Notes: generated from the sequence alone by a model not told the origin. Shown: positions 49,801 to 61,415, counted from the stretch's first letter. The stretch is 64,000 nt of DNA from Sipunculus nudus (GCA_026874595.1 CM049307.1:96324330-96388329), one strand, 5' to 3'. Numbers and translations: made by a program.

Positions 49801-52800
49801 GTAAAGGGTCATTATCAAGCAACACACCAAAAATCATGCCAGTATATGCAGGCATTGTGAAAAAAAGTCCATACATGTGCATTTTCCATAAAAATTTCTG
49901 TCTTTCATGAAATTTTCTATGTTTAGGATGCGTAAAACAATCAAAAGTAGGTCAACCAGGATGAAACGCAAACTCGATCTGTAACTGTCATTATCTGCCC
50001 ACACAAAAAAAATCAGGGTGGTATCTGCAGGCATTGAGGAAAAAAAGTCAGTACATATGCATTTGTTATGAAAATTTATATTTTTCATGAAACTTTCTAT
50101 GTTCAGGAGCAGTCAAATGGTCAAACGTAGGTCAACTGAGACAAAACAGGAACTCGATCTGTAACTGGTCATTATCTGCCTACACACCAAAAATCAGGCC
50201 CATATCTGCAGGCACTGCGAAAAAAAGTCCATACATGTGCACTTTTTTATGAAATTTTCTATGTGAGAGCACCGCCAAACGGTCAAAAATAGGTCAACTG
50301 GGGCAAAACGCGAACTCCATCTGTAACTGGTCATTATCTGCCAACACACCAAAAATCAGGCCAATATCTGCAGGCACTGAGAAAAAAAAACCGTACATGT
50401 GTAATTGTCATGAAATTTTATATTTTTCATGAAATTTTCTATGTTCAGGAGCCGTAAAACGGTCAAAAGTAGGTCAACCAGGACGAAATGCGAACTCGAT
50501 CTGTAACTGGTCTATATCTGCTCACACACCAAAAATCAGGCCAATATCTGCAGGCATTGCGAAAAAAAGTCCGTACATGTGTATCTGTCATGAATATTTC
50601 TATTTTTCATGAAATTTTCTAAGTTTAGGAGCCGTAAAACAGTCAAAAGTAGGTCAACCAGGACGAAACGCGAACTCGATCTGTAACTGGTTTATATCTG
50701 CTCACACACCAAAAATCAGGCCAATATCTGCAGGCATTGTGAAAAAAAGTCCATACATGTGTATCTGTCATGAATATTTCTATTTTTCATGAAATTTTCT
50801 AAGTTTATGAGCCGTAAAACGGTCAAAAGTAGGTCAACCAGGACGAAACGCGAACTCGATCTGTAACTGGTCTATATCTGCTCACACACCAAAAATCAGG
50901 CCAATATCTGCAGGCATTGCGAAAAAAAGTCCGTACATGTGTATCTGTCATGAATATTTCTATTTTTCATGAAATTTTGTAAGTTTAGGAGCCGTAAAAC
51001 GGTCAAAAGTAGGTCAACCAGGACGAAACGCGAACTCAATCTGTAACTGGTCTATATCTGCTCACACACAAAAAATCAGGCCAATATCTGCAGGCATTGC
51101 GAAAAAAAATCCGTACATGTGTATCTGTCATGAATATTTCTATTTTTCATGAAATTTTCTAAGTTTAGGAGCCGTAAAACGGTCAAAAGTAGGTCAACCG
51201 GGACGAAACGCGAACTCGATCTGTAACTGGTCTATATCTGCACACACACCAAAAATCAGGCCAATATCTGCAGGCATTGCGAAAAAAAGTCCGTACAACT
51301 GTTTCATTTCGGAATGACGGAATGACGGACATGGGTAAAACTATATGCCCCGGCCACTTTGTGGCAAAATTTACGGCAGATAAGTCAAACCACTACATGT
51401 ATATGAGTGATTTTTGCCCTTGGCAGACAAACAGATGGACGCTGTGCAAAAATGGTTGCAGGTGGCGCCACCAGTTTTGCATATGATAAAGAGCTATGTG
51501 AAAACTATACACAGGCAAAACTTTGGCCCAATCGGTCAAACGGTTCCCAAGATATGAGCTTGGATATCTGCTGCATAAACTAGAATGTAGGTGGCGCCAC
51601 CTGTCATAAAATCAAGAGAGCTGTCGGGGATGTATAAACCTGCAAAATTTTAGGCAGATATGTCAAACCACTGCCGAGATATGAGTGATTTTATCCCATG
51701 GCAGACAAATAGACGGGAGCGGTGCAAAAATGGCTGCAGGTAGCGCCACCAGTTTTGCGTATGATAAAGAGCTATGTGAGATCAATACACATGCAAAATT
51801 TTGGTCCAATCGGTCAAACGGTTTCCGAGATATGAGCTTGGATGTCTGCAGCGTAAACGTGAATGTAGGTGGCCCACCTGTCATAAAATCAGAAAAGCTA
51901 TCCAGGATGTATACGCATGCCGAATTTCAGGTGAATTAGTCAAACCACTGCAGAGATATGAGTGATTTTAACCCAAGGCAGACGAACAGATGGACACTGT
52001 GCAAACATGGTCGCAGGTGGCGCCACCATTTTTTATGTATGTTATAAAGCTCTTCAAGGGCTACATTTGTGCAAAAAAATTTTCCTGATTAGTCAAACAG
52101 TTCCCGAGATATGTGGGTTTATGTGTGGAAACAGACGCACAAACGGACGCAGAGCGCAGAGGAAAGGTCAGAGGTCAAAACAAAATCGGGGCTCAGCAGT
52201 TCACATGTGACCCGAACATAATCCCGGGTTTCATAAAATTCCGCCCAGCGGTTACAGAGGAGTTCTTCAGACACCTACGCGACCGCGGCGCCGGTGCGCT
52301 GAAAACATAGTATCCGCAAAACTCTGTTTTGGCGGATACAAATACTTGACCACAATGGATGTTTGTTAATTTAAGCAGGTATGGAACAATGTAAATCTTC
52401 CTTTGCTTATCACCACGATTTTGCTTATAACAGCAAGTGGAGAGGTCTACCAGCATCCTGTTTACTCAGTAAATGGCACTTGGCAACTACACATTTGTTA
52501 TGCAGCTTATGCAATCAAATAATATCATTACTATGTTCAATGTTTTAATTATTCATTTGCTATATTGTGATCCCCTGGTTTTTTTCTCCGTTGTCATTGC
52601 TGTGATCCACAGTTTTCACACTGCCTGGTATCTCATTTTCTGCGTAGATCACGGTTTCTGCATTTGTCCCGCCTGGTGACACCAGGAATTTTGACCGTGA
52701 CCTTGCGCAGAACACCTTAGGCTAGCATGTGCCCAGGTTGGATGTGTGCTTTTTTGTTACAGGCAATCCTTTGTCTTTGCAGACTTGAGACTGCATACAC

Positions 52801-54188
52801 TGTATATAGGCCTACAACACCAACAATGGAATAAAAGAATTGTTTACCTGTGTTGTCCGCCTTGTTTAAATTTCTTTTTTAACAAGAACTGCGCCACAAG
52901 ACAACTATAGACTCCTACCACCCGGTGAAACACATATATAAATCAAAATCGCCCCATTTCGAATTCTGTCTTCCACAGCTCAGTTGAGAGCGTGTTGGAC
53001 TCATAATGAGATAGTGGGTTCACATCCAGACAGTGATTCTGACATTCACAGACAAGTTATCATAGGAAAGCAGAGACATCTAGTGGCATACACTGGAAAT
53101 GAATACGAGGAAATAAACAGAGGTAATGTCTTTATTTCCCATGTCTCAAAATGTTTACCAGATTCTGATCACAATACAAACAACTCAGTTTTGATTTCCT
53201 TCATGACCTGAGACACCAAATGCGTGCTTCAGCACAAGTCTTTATTATTAGATTAAATTATGATAAACCACTATTGCATATCAGCGCCATCTTGTGTTCA
53301 TTTAGTGAAATATAACGTTTGAGTAAGGTATTAAAACTGGAGCTACTACTATAGAACGCGGGCTTCAGCCCAACAACCTTAGGATATGCATGATGTGGTA
53401 CTGCCGCTTGATTTTGCAACTAATTTTTATCTGCCACTTACACTGTCCTCCATTACATAAATCCTAAACATTATTTAGTCCGTCCGTGTGTACCTCGTCA
53501 AGATAGTGCTCGAGTGATCCTACAGTCCCTCTGAAGCCCGTGTTCTATAGTGGCTCCAAACTGGATAATTCCTTTGTATATTCTTAATTTCTTATACATG
53601 TAAGTGAATTGTATATGAGAACACCTTACGCCCTTTCACTGCGTTGAGCTATAATATGATCAAAGTTTACGTTTAATTGAAATAATAAATATCTTACACT
53701 TCAAAATCGTTCAATGTTTGCATACTAGATAGCCCTGAGAAGAAAATGCAGTAGTTACCGTAAATAACAATAATCTTGTTCAAACCTTCCCCATTTATTA
53801 AAAAGTTATAAGTTAAGTTGCCCCCTTCAAGGCAACATGAACCATTTATACTAAAAAATTACCCTTGGTGCCAATGGTGCAGTTGACAAGACCCCATAAT
53901 TATACACCAATGAATTTTCATAATAATATCAGAAAATGAAATTTGTGTGCTTTGACATGACACTTCACTCTTTCCACTCGCGTCACTTGTCAGTGATTTT
54001 TGGCCTAGCTGCAGCGGCACATTTAATGGATCTCTTTTGGTCGTTCAGGGTGTGTAGATGCAGTGAAAGGTTTGGGCAGAGGTCTTTCATCAAGAAGGGC
54101 TTGTAAAGTCGACAGTAAATATAAACTACATACCCTGAGAAGACAAAGTCCGAATGCGGTTGACAAACTGTTCCAGCATTGCCGCCAT
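31860..54188 (-). CDS. COPS3: COP9 signalosome complex subunit 3
   Basis: CSN3 is a scaffold subunit of the eight-subunit COP9 signalosome, which removes NEDD8 from cullin-RING ligases in nucleus and cytosol. Fourteen exons, all phase-consistent and GT-AG: 54134-54188, 48817-48946, 47414-47526, 46373-46422, 45952-46119, 45206-45310, 44483-44572, 44004-44054, 42463-42564, 41705-41776, 41053-41139, 38440-38553, 32339-32419, 31860-31919. They give about 425 residues, against 423 in human. Start [18 protein letters not shown]; recognisable blocks include [68 protein letters not shown] and [19 protein letters not shown]. Helical repeats come first and the PCI domain lies in roughly the second half; a helix ([18 protein letters not shown]) and a flexible tail follow. 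Introns 1, 11 and 12 carry large repeats. No damage seen. Confidence 0.98.
32930..38270. repeat. ~335-bp satellite in COPS3 intron 12, split by an L1-like LINE
   Basis: Seven or more units begin near 32940, 33280, 33622, 33960, 34291, 34628 and 34964. Each contains AGGTGGCGCCACCAGTCTGC or a variant, a CAATATNNATGCCAAAAAT segment and AGACCTAATTTCAGGTTTCC. The array resumes after the LINE at 37981. Near its end, TAGCTCAG (38236-38243) pairs with CTGAGCTA (38259-38266) to form a hairpin. This arrangement of a tandem core and a terminal hairpin resembles the other hairpin-ended elements in the window. Confidence 0.85.
35051..37980 (+). mobile_element. L1-like non-LTR retrotransposon, 5' truncated
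   Basis: A 10-bp duplication AAAGATGTAG (35041-35050 and 37981-37990) and a poly-A tail bound it. The main frame (to 36630) starts beyond the endonuclease at [15 protein letters not shown] and holds reverse transcriptase motifs: [53 protein letters not shown] and the catalytic YADD in QYADDTALF. Frameshifts near 36620, 36730 and 37340-37460 break the C-terminal part; the last frame (37339-37773) has a Cys-rich [18 protein letters not shown] segment typical of L1 ORF2 ends. It lies antisense to COPS3 in intron 12. Confidence 0.94.
38554..39419 (-). other. COPS3 intron 11, unique part
   Basis: No gene or repeat recognised between exon 12 and the minisatellite. Confidence 0.5.
39420..41073 (-). 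repeat. 32-bp minisatellite derived from the exon 11 / intron 11 junction of COPS3
   Basis: About 50 head-to-tail units. On the COPS3 strand a unit is GAAACATACATACTACACAT plus G, then GTGAGTACTCA. The unit nearest the exon (41053-41073) is coding: GAAACATATGTACTACACAT plus G encodes ETYVLHM at the end of exon 11, and GTGAGTACTCA is the start of the intron with its splice donor at 41051-41052. Units are nearly identical close to the exon and increasingly diverged toward 39420. Some copies have ATGATGAGT in place of ATGGTGAGT, which destroys the donor. Confidence 0.95.
41053..41139 (-). CDS. COPS3: COPS3 exon 11
   Basis: Exon of 29 codons, [18 protein letters not shown] then [11 protein letters not shown], within the PCI-domain part of subunit 3. 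The acceptor is CTTTCCAG and the donor ATG|GTGAGT. Its last 21 bases form the first unit of the adjoining minisatellite, so these seven codons are both protein-coding and repeat sequence. Confidence 0.96.
41140..48816 (-). other. COPS3 introns 2-10
   Basis: Introns between exons 2 and 11, apart from the TIR element at 43604-43764. They hold AT-rich sequence, a C run near 43066 and fragments rich in ACAGGTAC at about 46770-47040 that look like a decayed repeat. No second gene is supported. Confidence 0.5.
43604..43764. mobile_element. Small TIR element in COPS3 intron 8
   Basis: ATTTACACACAAAATCTAG (43604-43622) is inverted at 43746-43764 as CTAGGTTTTGTGTGTAAAT, one mismatch in 19. The interior is rich in CTAG motifs and non-coding. 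No clear target duplication was found. Confidence 0.55.
48947..49662 (-). other. COPS3 intron 1, exon-2 side
   Basis: AT-rich with no recognised feature. The acceptor of exon 2 reads TTTTCAG. Confidence 0.5.
49663..52339 (-). mobile_element. Hairpin-ended element with 180-bp tandem core (Helentron/pearl-like)
   Basis: Read on the minus strand, the 3' end is the hairpin GTGTCG-TTC-CGACAC followed by AT-CTAG (49663-49681). The 5' end is a near-palindrome, GTATCCGCAAAAC / GTTTTGGCGGATAC, at 52310-52339. The core has about nine units of exactly 180 bases from about 49740 to 51300, with TAGGTCAACC, CGAACTCGATCTGTAACTGG and AAAAATCAGGCCAATATCTG. A second array with a period of about 280-290 bases (51450-52030) contains GGTGGCGCCACC. 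There is no transposase or helicase frame. It lies in COPS3 intron 1. Confidence 0.8.
49740..51300. repeat. 180-bp tandem array inside the element
   Basis: From 50461 to 51300 the units are almost identical and in exact 180-base register; copies closer to 49740 are more diverged and slightly different in length. Each contains GAAATTTTCTAAGTTTAGGA and CGTAAAACGGTCAAAAGTAGG. Confidence 0.95.
52971..53040 (+). repeat. tRNA-derived SINE fragment
   Basis: CAGCTCAGTTGAGAGC resembles an A box and GGGTTCACATCC a B box, with ACTCATAAT in the anticodon-loop position. The acceptor stem does not pair, so a functional tRNA is unlikely. The 3' extent is not defined. Confidence 0.5.
53349..53550. mobile_element. 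Small TIR element (MITE) in COPS3 intron 1
   Basis: CTATAGAACGCGGGCTTCAG (53349-53368) is inverted at 53531-53550 with one mismatch in 20. The interior is non-coding. The flanks are TA on the left and TG on the right, so a TA duplication is only suggested. Confidence 0.65.
54134..54188 (-). CDS. COPS3: COPS3 exon 1 with start codon
   Basis: ATG at 54186-54188 in a GC-rich context (AAG-ATG-GCGGC) begins [18 protein letters not shown], which matches the vertebrate N-terminus MASALEQFVNSVRQLS closely. The donor is CAGG|GTATG. The strongest match is at this ATG, and the frame upstream shows no conservation. Confidence 0.93.
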
Positions 54189-55889
54189 CTTGAATGCAGT
54201 GCTCTGGCAAATTTTAGACGAATTACTAGAGGAGAGCGGAAATTTCGCGGAGCAATTGAAAAGGGGGCTGGTCCGTACAGGCATAAATAAAAGCATATTA
54301 ACAAACATACACGAATGCATAAAATATGAATACGATATCAGAATAATTTACCCAAGTGTAGTGTAATAGATGATCTAATAATTCATAAATTCAATTTCAA
54401 AAATAGCCCACAAAATAACAGAACCAACAGCAATTAAAAATTGATATATACTCACGGTCAGGAATCAAAATGACATACACTGTAAGTCAAAAATATATAA
54501 AAATATAGAACAAGTAAAAAGAAAAAAACATGTACGAAACTGGAATACAGCTAGTCTTCCATATATACGTATTCGGTCCTTTCGTAACAGTTTCGTTTGT
54601 GTAAAGTTAGAAAACAACTATGTCTACTCTTTATAATTAATTAAGGTAGCAGAACTGGCAAAAACCTTAATATCTAAAGTCAGTCATTTTTTTAGATTCA
54701 TTATTTTAAATCTGGTACAGTGCTCCCCCATATGTGTAATATTTTAACATTTATATATTTTAATTTTAAACACTAAGCTCCCATTTCTTTACTTGAATAT
54801 GATTTTATAATATAAAAAAAATAAATTGTTTATTAAATCGAATTTAATAATTTCAGTTTTAAGGCGTATAGAGATAAGACAGAGGGGTAAAAGACACTTT
54901 TGAGATCATTTTGTCATGCAGTTTAGTGTTAGCTTGCTTAATTTTGCTTGCTGTTAATGGGTGCTAATATGTGTTTAAAAATATGTATACCATCAAAAGG
55001 AACACTGTAACAAACTTACAATTATGTATACTTTATGGGGTCTGAAAGGTCAAACTTACTGTCTTGTGATTAGTCCTTTGGTACAGGACAATGATAGACA
55101 TGTGTCAATCAAGGCGGGGCGTCACAACACGTTATCTTTATATTATATATATATGATTTATCTACAAGTAAGAAACAAAGATTTGGTCCGCAATCAATAT
55201 CACATGCCTCACGATATATTGATAAAACGGTCCCATTTTATATCACGCTAGCGCTAGATGGAGTTTATTTTAATTACACCAGTTGATCTACTCATAATTT
55301 TATCAGACCCCAAATTAATCCAAAAAAATATATTAATATGATGCTTGTGGGATCTTAATCGTATGATTGCACTGGATTAAACAGATTTAACTCAGAAGAG
55401 ATATCAAAACCACATGGCTTCTTTTAATACCACATCTGGTTCCTCCCGGAAGCTCTCATGTGCATAATCGGATTCCATACAAACATACAGCAGGCCCGTT
55501 ACCGTCAAAAGACCCTAAATATAGTTACCATAAATACTAAATCCTTTCCGGTAGAAATTCGGAGCCTTTAGTTTATAAAGTGCCGTCCTAGACACGTTTA
55601 GCGACATAAACGTTTATAAAATGCTATGGACAGTGTTTTTAAGGGAGGTTATCTGATAGTCAAAAAGTACCGAAAATATATATTGTCCATTGCAAGTAAC
55701 TTCTGTGTAACTGCTGTATATCCGTATCAATGGTTTTGTAGAAACAAATAAAATACGACTTAAACATACTGATTGAAACGTATTAACTTAGCTAATGGGG
55801 TTGACAGCCTAAGAGCTCTACGACAGGAGTGGGGATTATTCTGTCCTACCTACTACTCACTGCCAATACTTTATTAAACTTATCGTGAA
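54189..55889. other. COPS3 upstream region, likely promoter, no gene seen
   Basis: The first 150 bases are moderately GC-rich and probably hold the 5' UTR and core promoter. From 54360 on the sequence is AT-rich without coding potential. Confidence 0.4.
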
Positions 55890-58800
55890 CAGATCTCTGA
55901 TCCATCACAAGATGTTTGTAACGACTTGGAGTGCGGCGCTCTCTTGCGGGTCCCCCTTCAGTATGTGTGGGAATATGATCCTTTGTGATCTCCGAGTCGG
56001 ACACACTACTCTCAGTTGAAGTGTTTTCAGGAAAAGTATCCTGGTCTTTGAGCGGTTCTACGTACTACGTTTTCGAACGTGTGATAGGTTGCGCTTATAA
56101 CGTATTCCTTCTTGAGACTCCACGGTTAGATGACCGCCAATTTTTCCTCATTAAACTGTGGCAATTTACATCTGACAATCCGATGAAACAGGAGCTTTGA
56201 GGGACTTACTCCGATAGTACAATGAGGAATTGTGCGATAAGATAAGAGGAATTTTTACAGCTCCCTCCTCCAGTCACCTCCTGGTGCTTGTGCAACATTT
56301 AAAACTTTGAACATGGAGCGATTCTGTCGCTCTATTTCTCCTTTAGTTTACGGCCAAAGAGGAATGTACGCCTGTGCTCGATGTCATTTCTTTTAGGTAT
56401 TCCTCAAATCTGTCTAACGCAAATTGTTTCCCTTTGTCGGTTTTAAGTGACAAGGGACCGGTATCCAAACCTTGAAAACATCTAATCTAGGGAATCGATT
56501 ACTTTTTCACTATTAATAGTCTGCAAGACATCCACTTCTGGAAATCTCCTGTTCTGACAACAGGTTCGGGTCTGGAAGGCTCGCAACCATGACAACTTCT
56601 GCATTTATTTTCAGCCACACGGTCTATACCGGGTCACCACATTTTCTGTACTAACCTGCTCTTTATCTTGACCATTCCTTGGTGTCCTTCGTAGGCCAAT
56701 GCCAATACATGTTTTCTCAGGGAGGTTGGTATCATCATCCGCCATCCCCTCTAGACCACTTTACCCACTACACATGACTCTCATCGGACTGGTTTGAAAG
56801 GTGCTGGACAGTTATCCTACTTGTTATAATTGATACAGTCCCCCATTTACTGCTGATTTACATCTTTTGCCGAATGTGCTACTTTTGCCGTACCTTTGAA
56901 AAGTCTTGACAGCGAGTCAGTAGCCATATCTGATCCAGGAATATGTTTGACCGTTAAATTGTACGGCTGCAGTTTTAGCACCCAACGCTCAACTCTCGAT
57001 GATGGCTTTGATTTCGTTGTGTATATAAACTGAGTGGCTTGTGATTCGTTACTATGTTAAAGTGGATACCATACATGTAAGTATGGAAGCGTGCGCACAC
57101 CAACACTATTGCGAGGGCTTCTTTTTCAGTTGTCGATTATGTCCTTTCAACATCTGTCAGGCTGCGGCTCGCGTAACGGACAAGCCGTTTGATGCCATTC
57201 TGCTCCTGTTTGAGAATGGCTCCCAGCAAAACAGGGCTAGCGTCGACTACCATTTCTGTCTCTGCGTCCTTCTGGAAGTAGGCCAAGCTATCAGCAATAC
57301 TCAAGGCAGATTTTAGAATCTTAAAATGCCTTGTTTCTGCTCGGCTCCCAATGAGAAACCTCCTTTTTGATGAATTTACTTTCTTAGGTGTTATGTGGTA
57401 CCGTACGTAGCTACGTAGATGACGGCGGGAACCCAACAGGTTACCGATATACGGATAGTGAGGATACTAGAAAAACACAGGGGGACAATCGAACGGTGGG
57501 CGGTTAAGCGTTACACCACAAAAGTCAACCGAAAAACAGTGGAAACACAGGAGAACACGAATTGTAATTATTCAGTGGAATATTCCCATCAACTGAAACT
57601 CGTTCTTTTGTGAACGGTACGAATATAAAAGCATCACAAGCCCGATCTCGTATGGGCTGCAATTATTATTTGAACTGTCATGGTGCTCACCAGGCCTGGT
57701 TTTAGACATTAATTCGTCATTCTTTGAGGATGGACTTTTTATCACTGTGAACGGCTCCTACGCAGCCCCAGGAGCCGTACTCGCACTCATACTCTGGAAC
57801 TATGGTATTCATTTCATGAAATGGAGACACACCTACTTCACTTCAAGCTAAGTATTCTGTTCGTACAAATATGGGGTCTCGCTTCGACAGACTTTTATGT
57901 AAACGGACATTTTGAATTCTTGTATATAGTGTAAAAAATTATTCTTTCTTATTATTATCACTTAATGAGTCTTTCTTCAGTTGTGTTGGTTGCGTGTGGA
58001 ACCAGGATGTAAATTTGGTTACACGTAACATAGAGGTTCTGTTTTCGTAGCTAAGTCAGAAAAATAAAAACGGCCGCTGAAATTGACAAGACCCAAAAAG
58101 CTCCTAACTTTGGAGACGTTTTGTGGCTTCCTGGCTTCTGTTACAGCTCCACTCTATCCTCAGTGGGTGTCATTCAACTGCTGTTAAAGATGTGGCTCGT
58201 GAACTCCAGCTCCTTCGATCATCTGGAACACACACATTAATGTTCATTTAAAGTATGTCCCTCTCACTGAAGACTTTTATTACTCTCTCCAGTCTTTGGT
58301 CGTGCTTAATTTGGGTCTTTCCATGCAATATCACATACCTCTTGTAACGGAAAAGTCTCAAATGGCATGAGAAAGTTGTTATGCTACAAAAGGGATCTTC
58401 CATTCAAGTCAAGTTTACTTAACACAGTACTACCGTTCAATTTCTGAAGTACTTCGTCAACAGTTGGTATGGAGAATCTTTGACGAATAACTTCTGTATT
58501 TGCAAACCTCATTTCTATACAAAGTCGAATGTCTCCGGATGACTTGGGGATTATCACAAGCGGGCTGACCCAAAAAGTGGGCCCTTCTCCTGGTTCAATT
58601 ATACCTGTATAAGTTTCCCCGATTTTGGCTTCCAGTTTCTTCCTCATACCAAATGGAATTCTGTGGGTGTCTGAGCAATTGGCTTCACATATTTTAGTCG
58701 ATGCGGATTTTGGCCTGAAAGTTTTTGAGTTTGCTCACGCCTTGAAGGCACTCTGGGTAGCGTTTTGAATGTCGTTCTCTTTAACAGAATGACTTCGTTA

Positions 58801-59181
58801 ATTGTCAACCAGGCCAACTCTCAAAAGTTTCAACTGTTCAGCCGTGTCTTACCCCAAAAGCGATTTGCCTTTGCCCTCCATGACTATGAATTCTGCATCA
58901 ACAGTCTGATTATCAGTCTTTACCTTTGCCTAAAATTCTCCCAGTATAGGTAGTGGGTCCTTTGAATGATAGGCGAAGACTTTCTTAGTGGTTTTCTTTG
59001 AAACACATGTTATCTTTCTCTTTTTTTTCAAATACTTCCATGTGTCACTGTCAACAACATTTGCATATGCACCACTCTCTATCAGTACTAAGATGTCAAC
59101 ACCTCCAACTTTAAGCTTAATAGAGTCAGAATTGCATTTACTGCCATAATGTTGCAATATGAAAAAATGCACAAAGAACAA
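55890..59181 (-). pseudogene. Decayed Ty3/Gypsy pol relic
   Basis: Short broken frames appear in the correct pol order on the minus strand. Protease-like VGGVDILVLIESGAYANVVD is at about 59040-59115, with Glu where the catalytic Asp is expected. Reverse transcriptase fingers are at 58384-58647 (WVSPLVIIPKSSGDIRLCIE, PTVDEVLQKLNGSTVLSKLD). A thumb fragment (VSKVRSFLGLVNF) is near 58080-58125. RNase H is at 57137-57436 (MVVDASPVLLGAIL, YASRSLTDVE). Integrase zinc domain remnants (EGHQGMVKIKSRL, CRSCHGC) are at 56550-56730, and a core remnant (SLKTDKGKQF) near 56425-56455. A basic tail (RRTPSRYKHLV) is near 55905-55940. No LTRs were found. It differs from the young Gypsy element and is much older. 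Confidence 0.85.
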
Positions 59182-59780
59182 AAAGACAAGATCTTAATAC
59201 AGTTGCATTGGCTCCCTGTAGAACAAAGGGTTTCTTATAAGATCTTAGTGTTTTGTACAATTGTATCCATCAAACTGCACCAGAATACTTGCAGGAACTT
59301 GTAAAAGTCCATATCCCAGCCAAATGATAAACTCCTCCTTGTTAAGCCAAAATGATAACTGAAAATTGTTGACAGATTGACAGACGATCTGGCGTGGCAG
59401 GCCCTTATTGGTGGATTCGTTTCGTTCTTTTAAAAGTTTTTTAAAGACAACTTTTAAATAATCATTTAACTCATCGATATATGTGAACTTCTATTGACAA
59501 TGTAAACCTTTACAGTTTCTGTTATATCTTAGAATTTTTACAACTTTATTATCTTTATCATTCTTGTGTGTGATGTTATATTGATATTAGGCTGTCCTTT
59601 ATCATCTTATGGGTTTTTTTATGTAACCATTGTATTTTTATCAACTTTGTAACTATTGCATATATTTTATGACCAAACATATTTCGGTATTGTATCGTCG
59701 CCACTGCGCACATATATATTTTTGTAAATATAGGAGCTTTATAAATATAGGTTGATAAATAAATATATTCTATTTCAGTT
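59172..59780 (+). pseudogene. LINE fragment, C-terminal end of ORF2 and 3' UTR
   Basis: LHWLPVEQRVSYKILVF at about 59208-59258 is the widely conserved tail of CR1/L2-type reverse transcriptase proteins, followed after a shift by remnants of a TAPEYL-like block. The copy is strongly 5' truncated and ends in an AT-rich tail near 59770. Confidence 0.7.
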
Positions 59781-60911
59781 AAACAGTGTTTTTATTTCTT
59801 TAAATTGAGCGAGTACACTTGTGATACTGTCCAGTTCCAATCCCCCCCCCCCCAAAAAAAAAAAATTATAAAAATCATGATTAACGAACACTATGAGACC
59901 AAATGGCATATTTATCCATCTCACTTTCAAGATATCTCAGATAAGTAAGAAATTTTTGTTCTTAACAGTGAGCATAGTGCATAAAAATTCATGGTGCATA
60001 AAAAATTGAAACGTGCTACATTTATATTTCTCAGGGCAGAACAGGAAAGACTTATATGGCAAGTGCCAAATAATTCATATTTAGGTGATGTTGTTCGAGA
60101 AGGTATATTTCGCGAACAGCGAAATATAATCTCCCCATGTCTTTGATAATAGTCACGTTTCAATACGCAGTCAGGATGACAAGATACTCCAATAATTCTT
60201 TGATCTATCCAGGTTTTACTATGATATATGTAAAAACCGTTTACATCAAAGCATTTTTTTTAATAATTCATAACAGTATATCTGAAACATATTTCGTCAA
60301 AGGTTTTCACAAATACTAATTGCAATATAAAGAAACATTCAGAAAATTGAAAATATGCCCTCTTAAATGAATGATAACGAGACCAAATTCTTACGTCCTT
60401 GAACTTCAGCACTGTAAGCGGCTGTCGTCTGCATAATTCCTATGGCAGTGCGCCTGGGCATTATTGCAGTATCCTGTTTACGCTCGTTTTCTGTGACAAG
60501 GACCACTCCCGTACTTAAGGGGATTGCATCAGGTAAGCAGAATACACTGATTATCGAAATTCTAGTAAACGCCGCAGAATTTCATTCCCAGTCTTCATGA
60601 TTTATGTGAAATTAAAAAAAAAAAAACTTCCGATGTTGCTACAGCAATACTATATACACAGTACAGGGAGCGAATGTCGAATCACTCACGCACCCCTGGT
60701 TAGCAAACAAGGTTAAGAGGGCGATATAGTTGATGGGGATAGAGAGAAAAAAGGGGTATAGTTTTTTGGGGGGGTTTTCAGTACATATATAACAACAGTT
60801 TACTGGCTCCTGTTTCACTCGTGATATTTGTTCATGTGACATCTTGAACTTGGCTGCGTGGAAGTAACTGGAAGAGATGAAATACATGAAATATTAGTAC
60901 ATTTGACATGA
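59781..60911. other. Intergenic, nothing recognised
   Basis: C, A and G homopolymers occur near 59840, 60612 and 60766. No coding or RNA gene seen. Confidence 0.4.
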
Positions 60912-61010
60912 CATGCAAAGACAGCATGCTGGATCGGGTCTTGAACCACTGACCAGAGGCATACAAGTCCAATTGCACAACCACTATGCTACACAGAACT
61001 CGTTGCAGAA
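60912..61010 (-). repeat. tRNA-derived SINE fragment
   Basis: On the minus strand GTAGCATAGTGGTTG resembles an A box and GTGGTTCAAGACCC a B box with tRNA-like spacing. The stem pairing is poor, so a SINE head is more likely than a tRNA gene. Confidence 0.5.
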
Positions 61011-61209
61011 CCGGGGAAAACGGGGGTATTTAAACCTGGATTTTAAAAATGTGATCACGTGGTACACTGTGGGGTACTACTTCACCAGGAGTCATGATCA
61101 TGTGATCAGCGAATCAACTTCGTACGAACACCAAATCGATCGCTTGGTGTAACTAGTTGAAAAATGAATCAGGAGAGTGAAAGGTAAAGATGAATGATTG
61201 TTTACTTTG

Positions 61210-61415
61210 GTAATTAGAATGAATATGAGTAAATATTGGGGGGAGACCCCCCCCCCAGGATATGAAAATCAACATGAGTAAATATATAACATGAAGAGTA
61301 ATTAGAATGAATATGGGTAATTATTGGGGGGAGACCCCCAAACCCCCCCAGGATATGACAATCAACATGAGTAATGATTGGGGGGAGATCCTCCAAACCC
61401 CCCCCTGTGGATCCT
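61210..61415. repeat. Three-copy tandem repeat with G and C runs
   Basis: Units of about 60-75 bases contain ATGAGTAA, ATTGGGGGGAGACCCCC and AGGATATGA-AATCAACATG. The GGGGGGAGACCCCCC segment is itself a small inverted repeat. Confidence 0.75.

Noticed and set aside
49740-51300. Regularly spaced repeats that might suggest a CRISPR array
   Set aside because: The whole 180-base unit repeats, with no unique spacers, and the context is a eukaryotic intron.
52971-53040. Functional tRNA gene with a CAT anticodon-like loop
   Set aside because: The acceptor stem does not pair and D and T arms are irregular; a SINE head is more likely.
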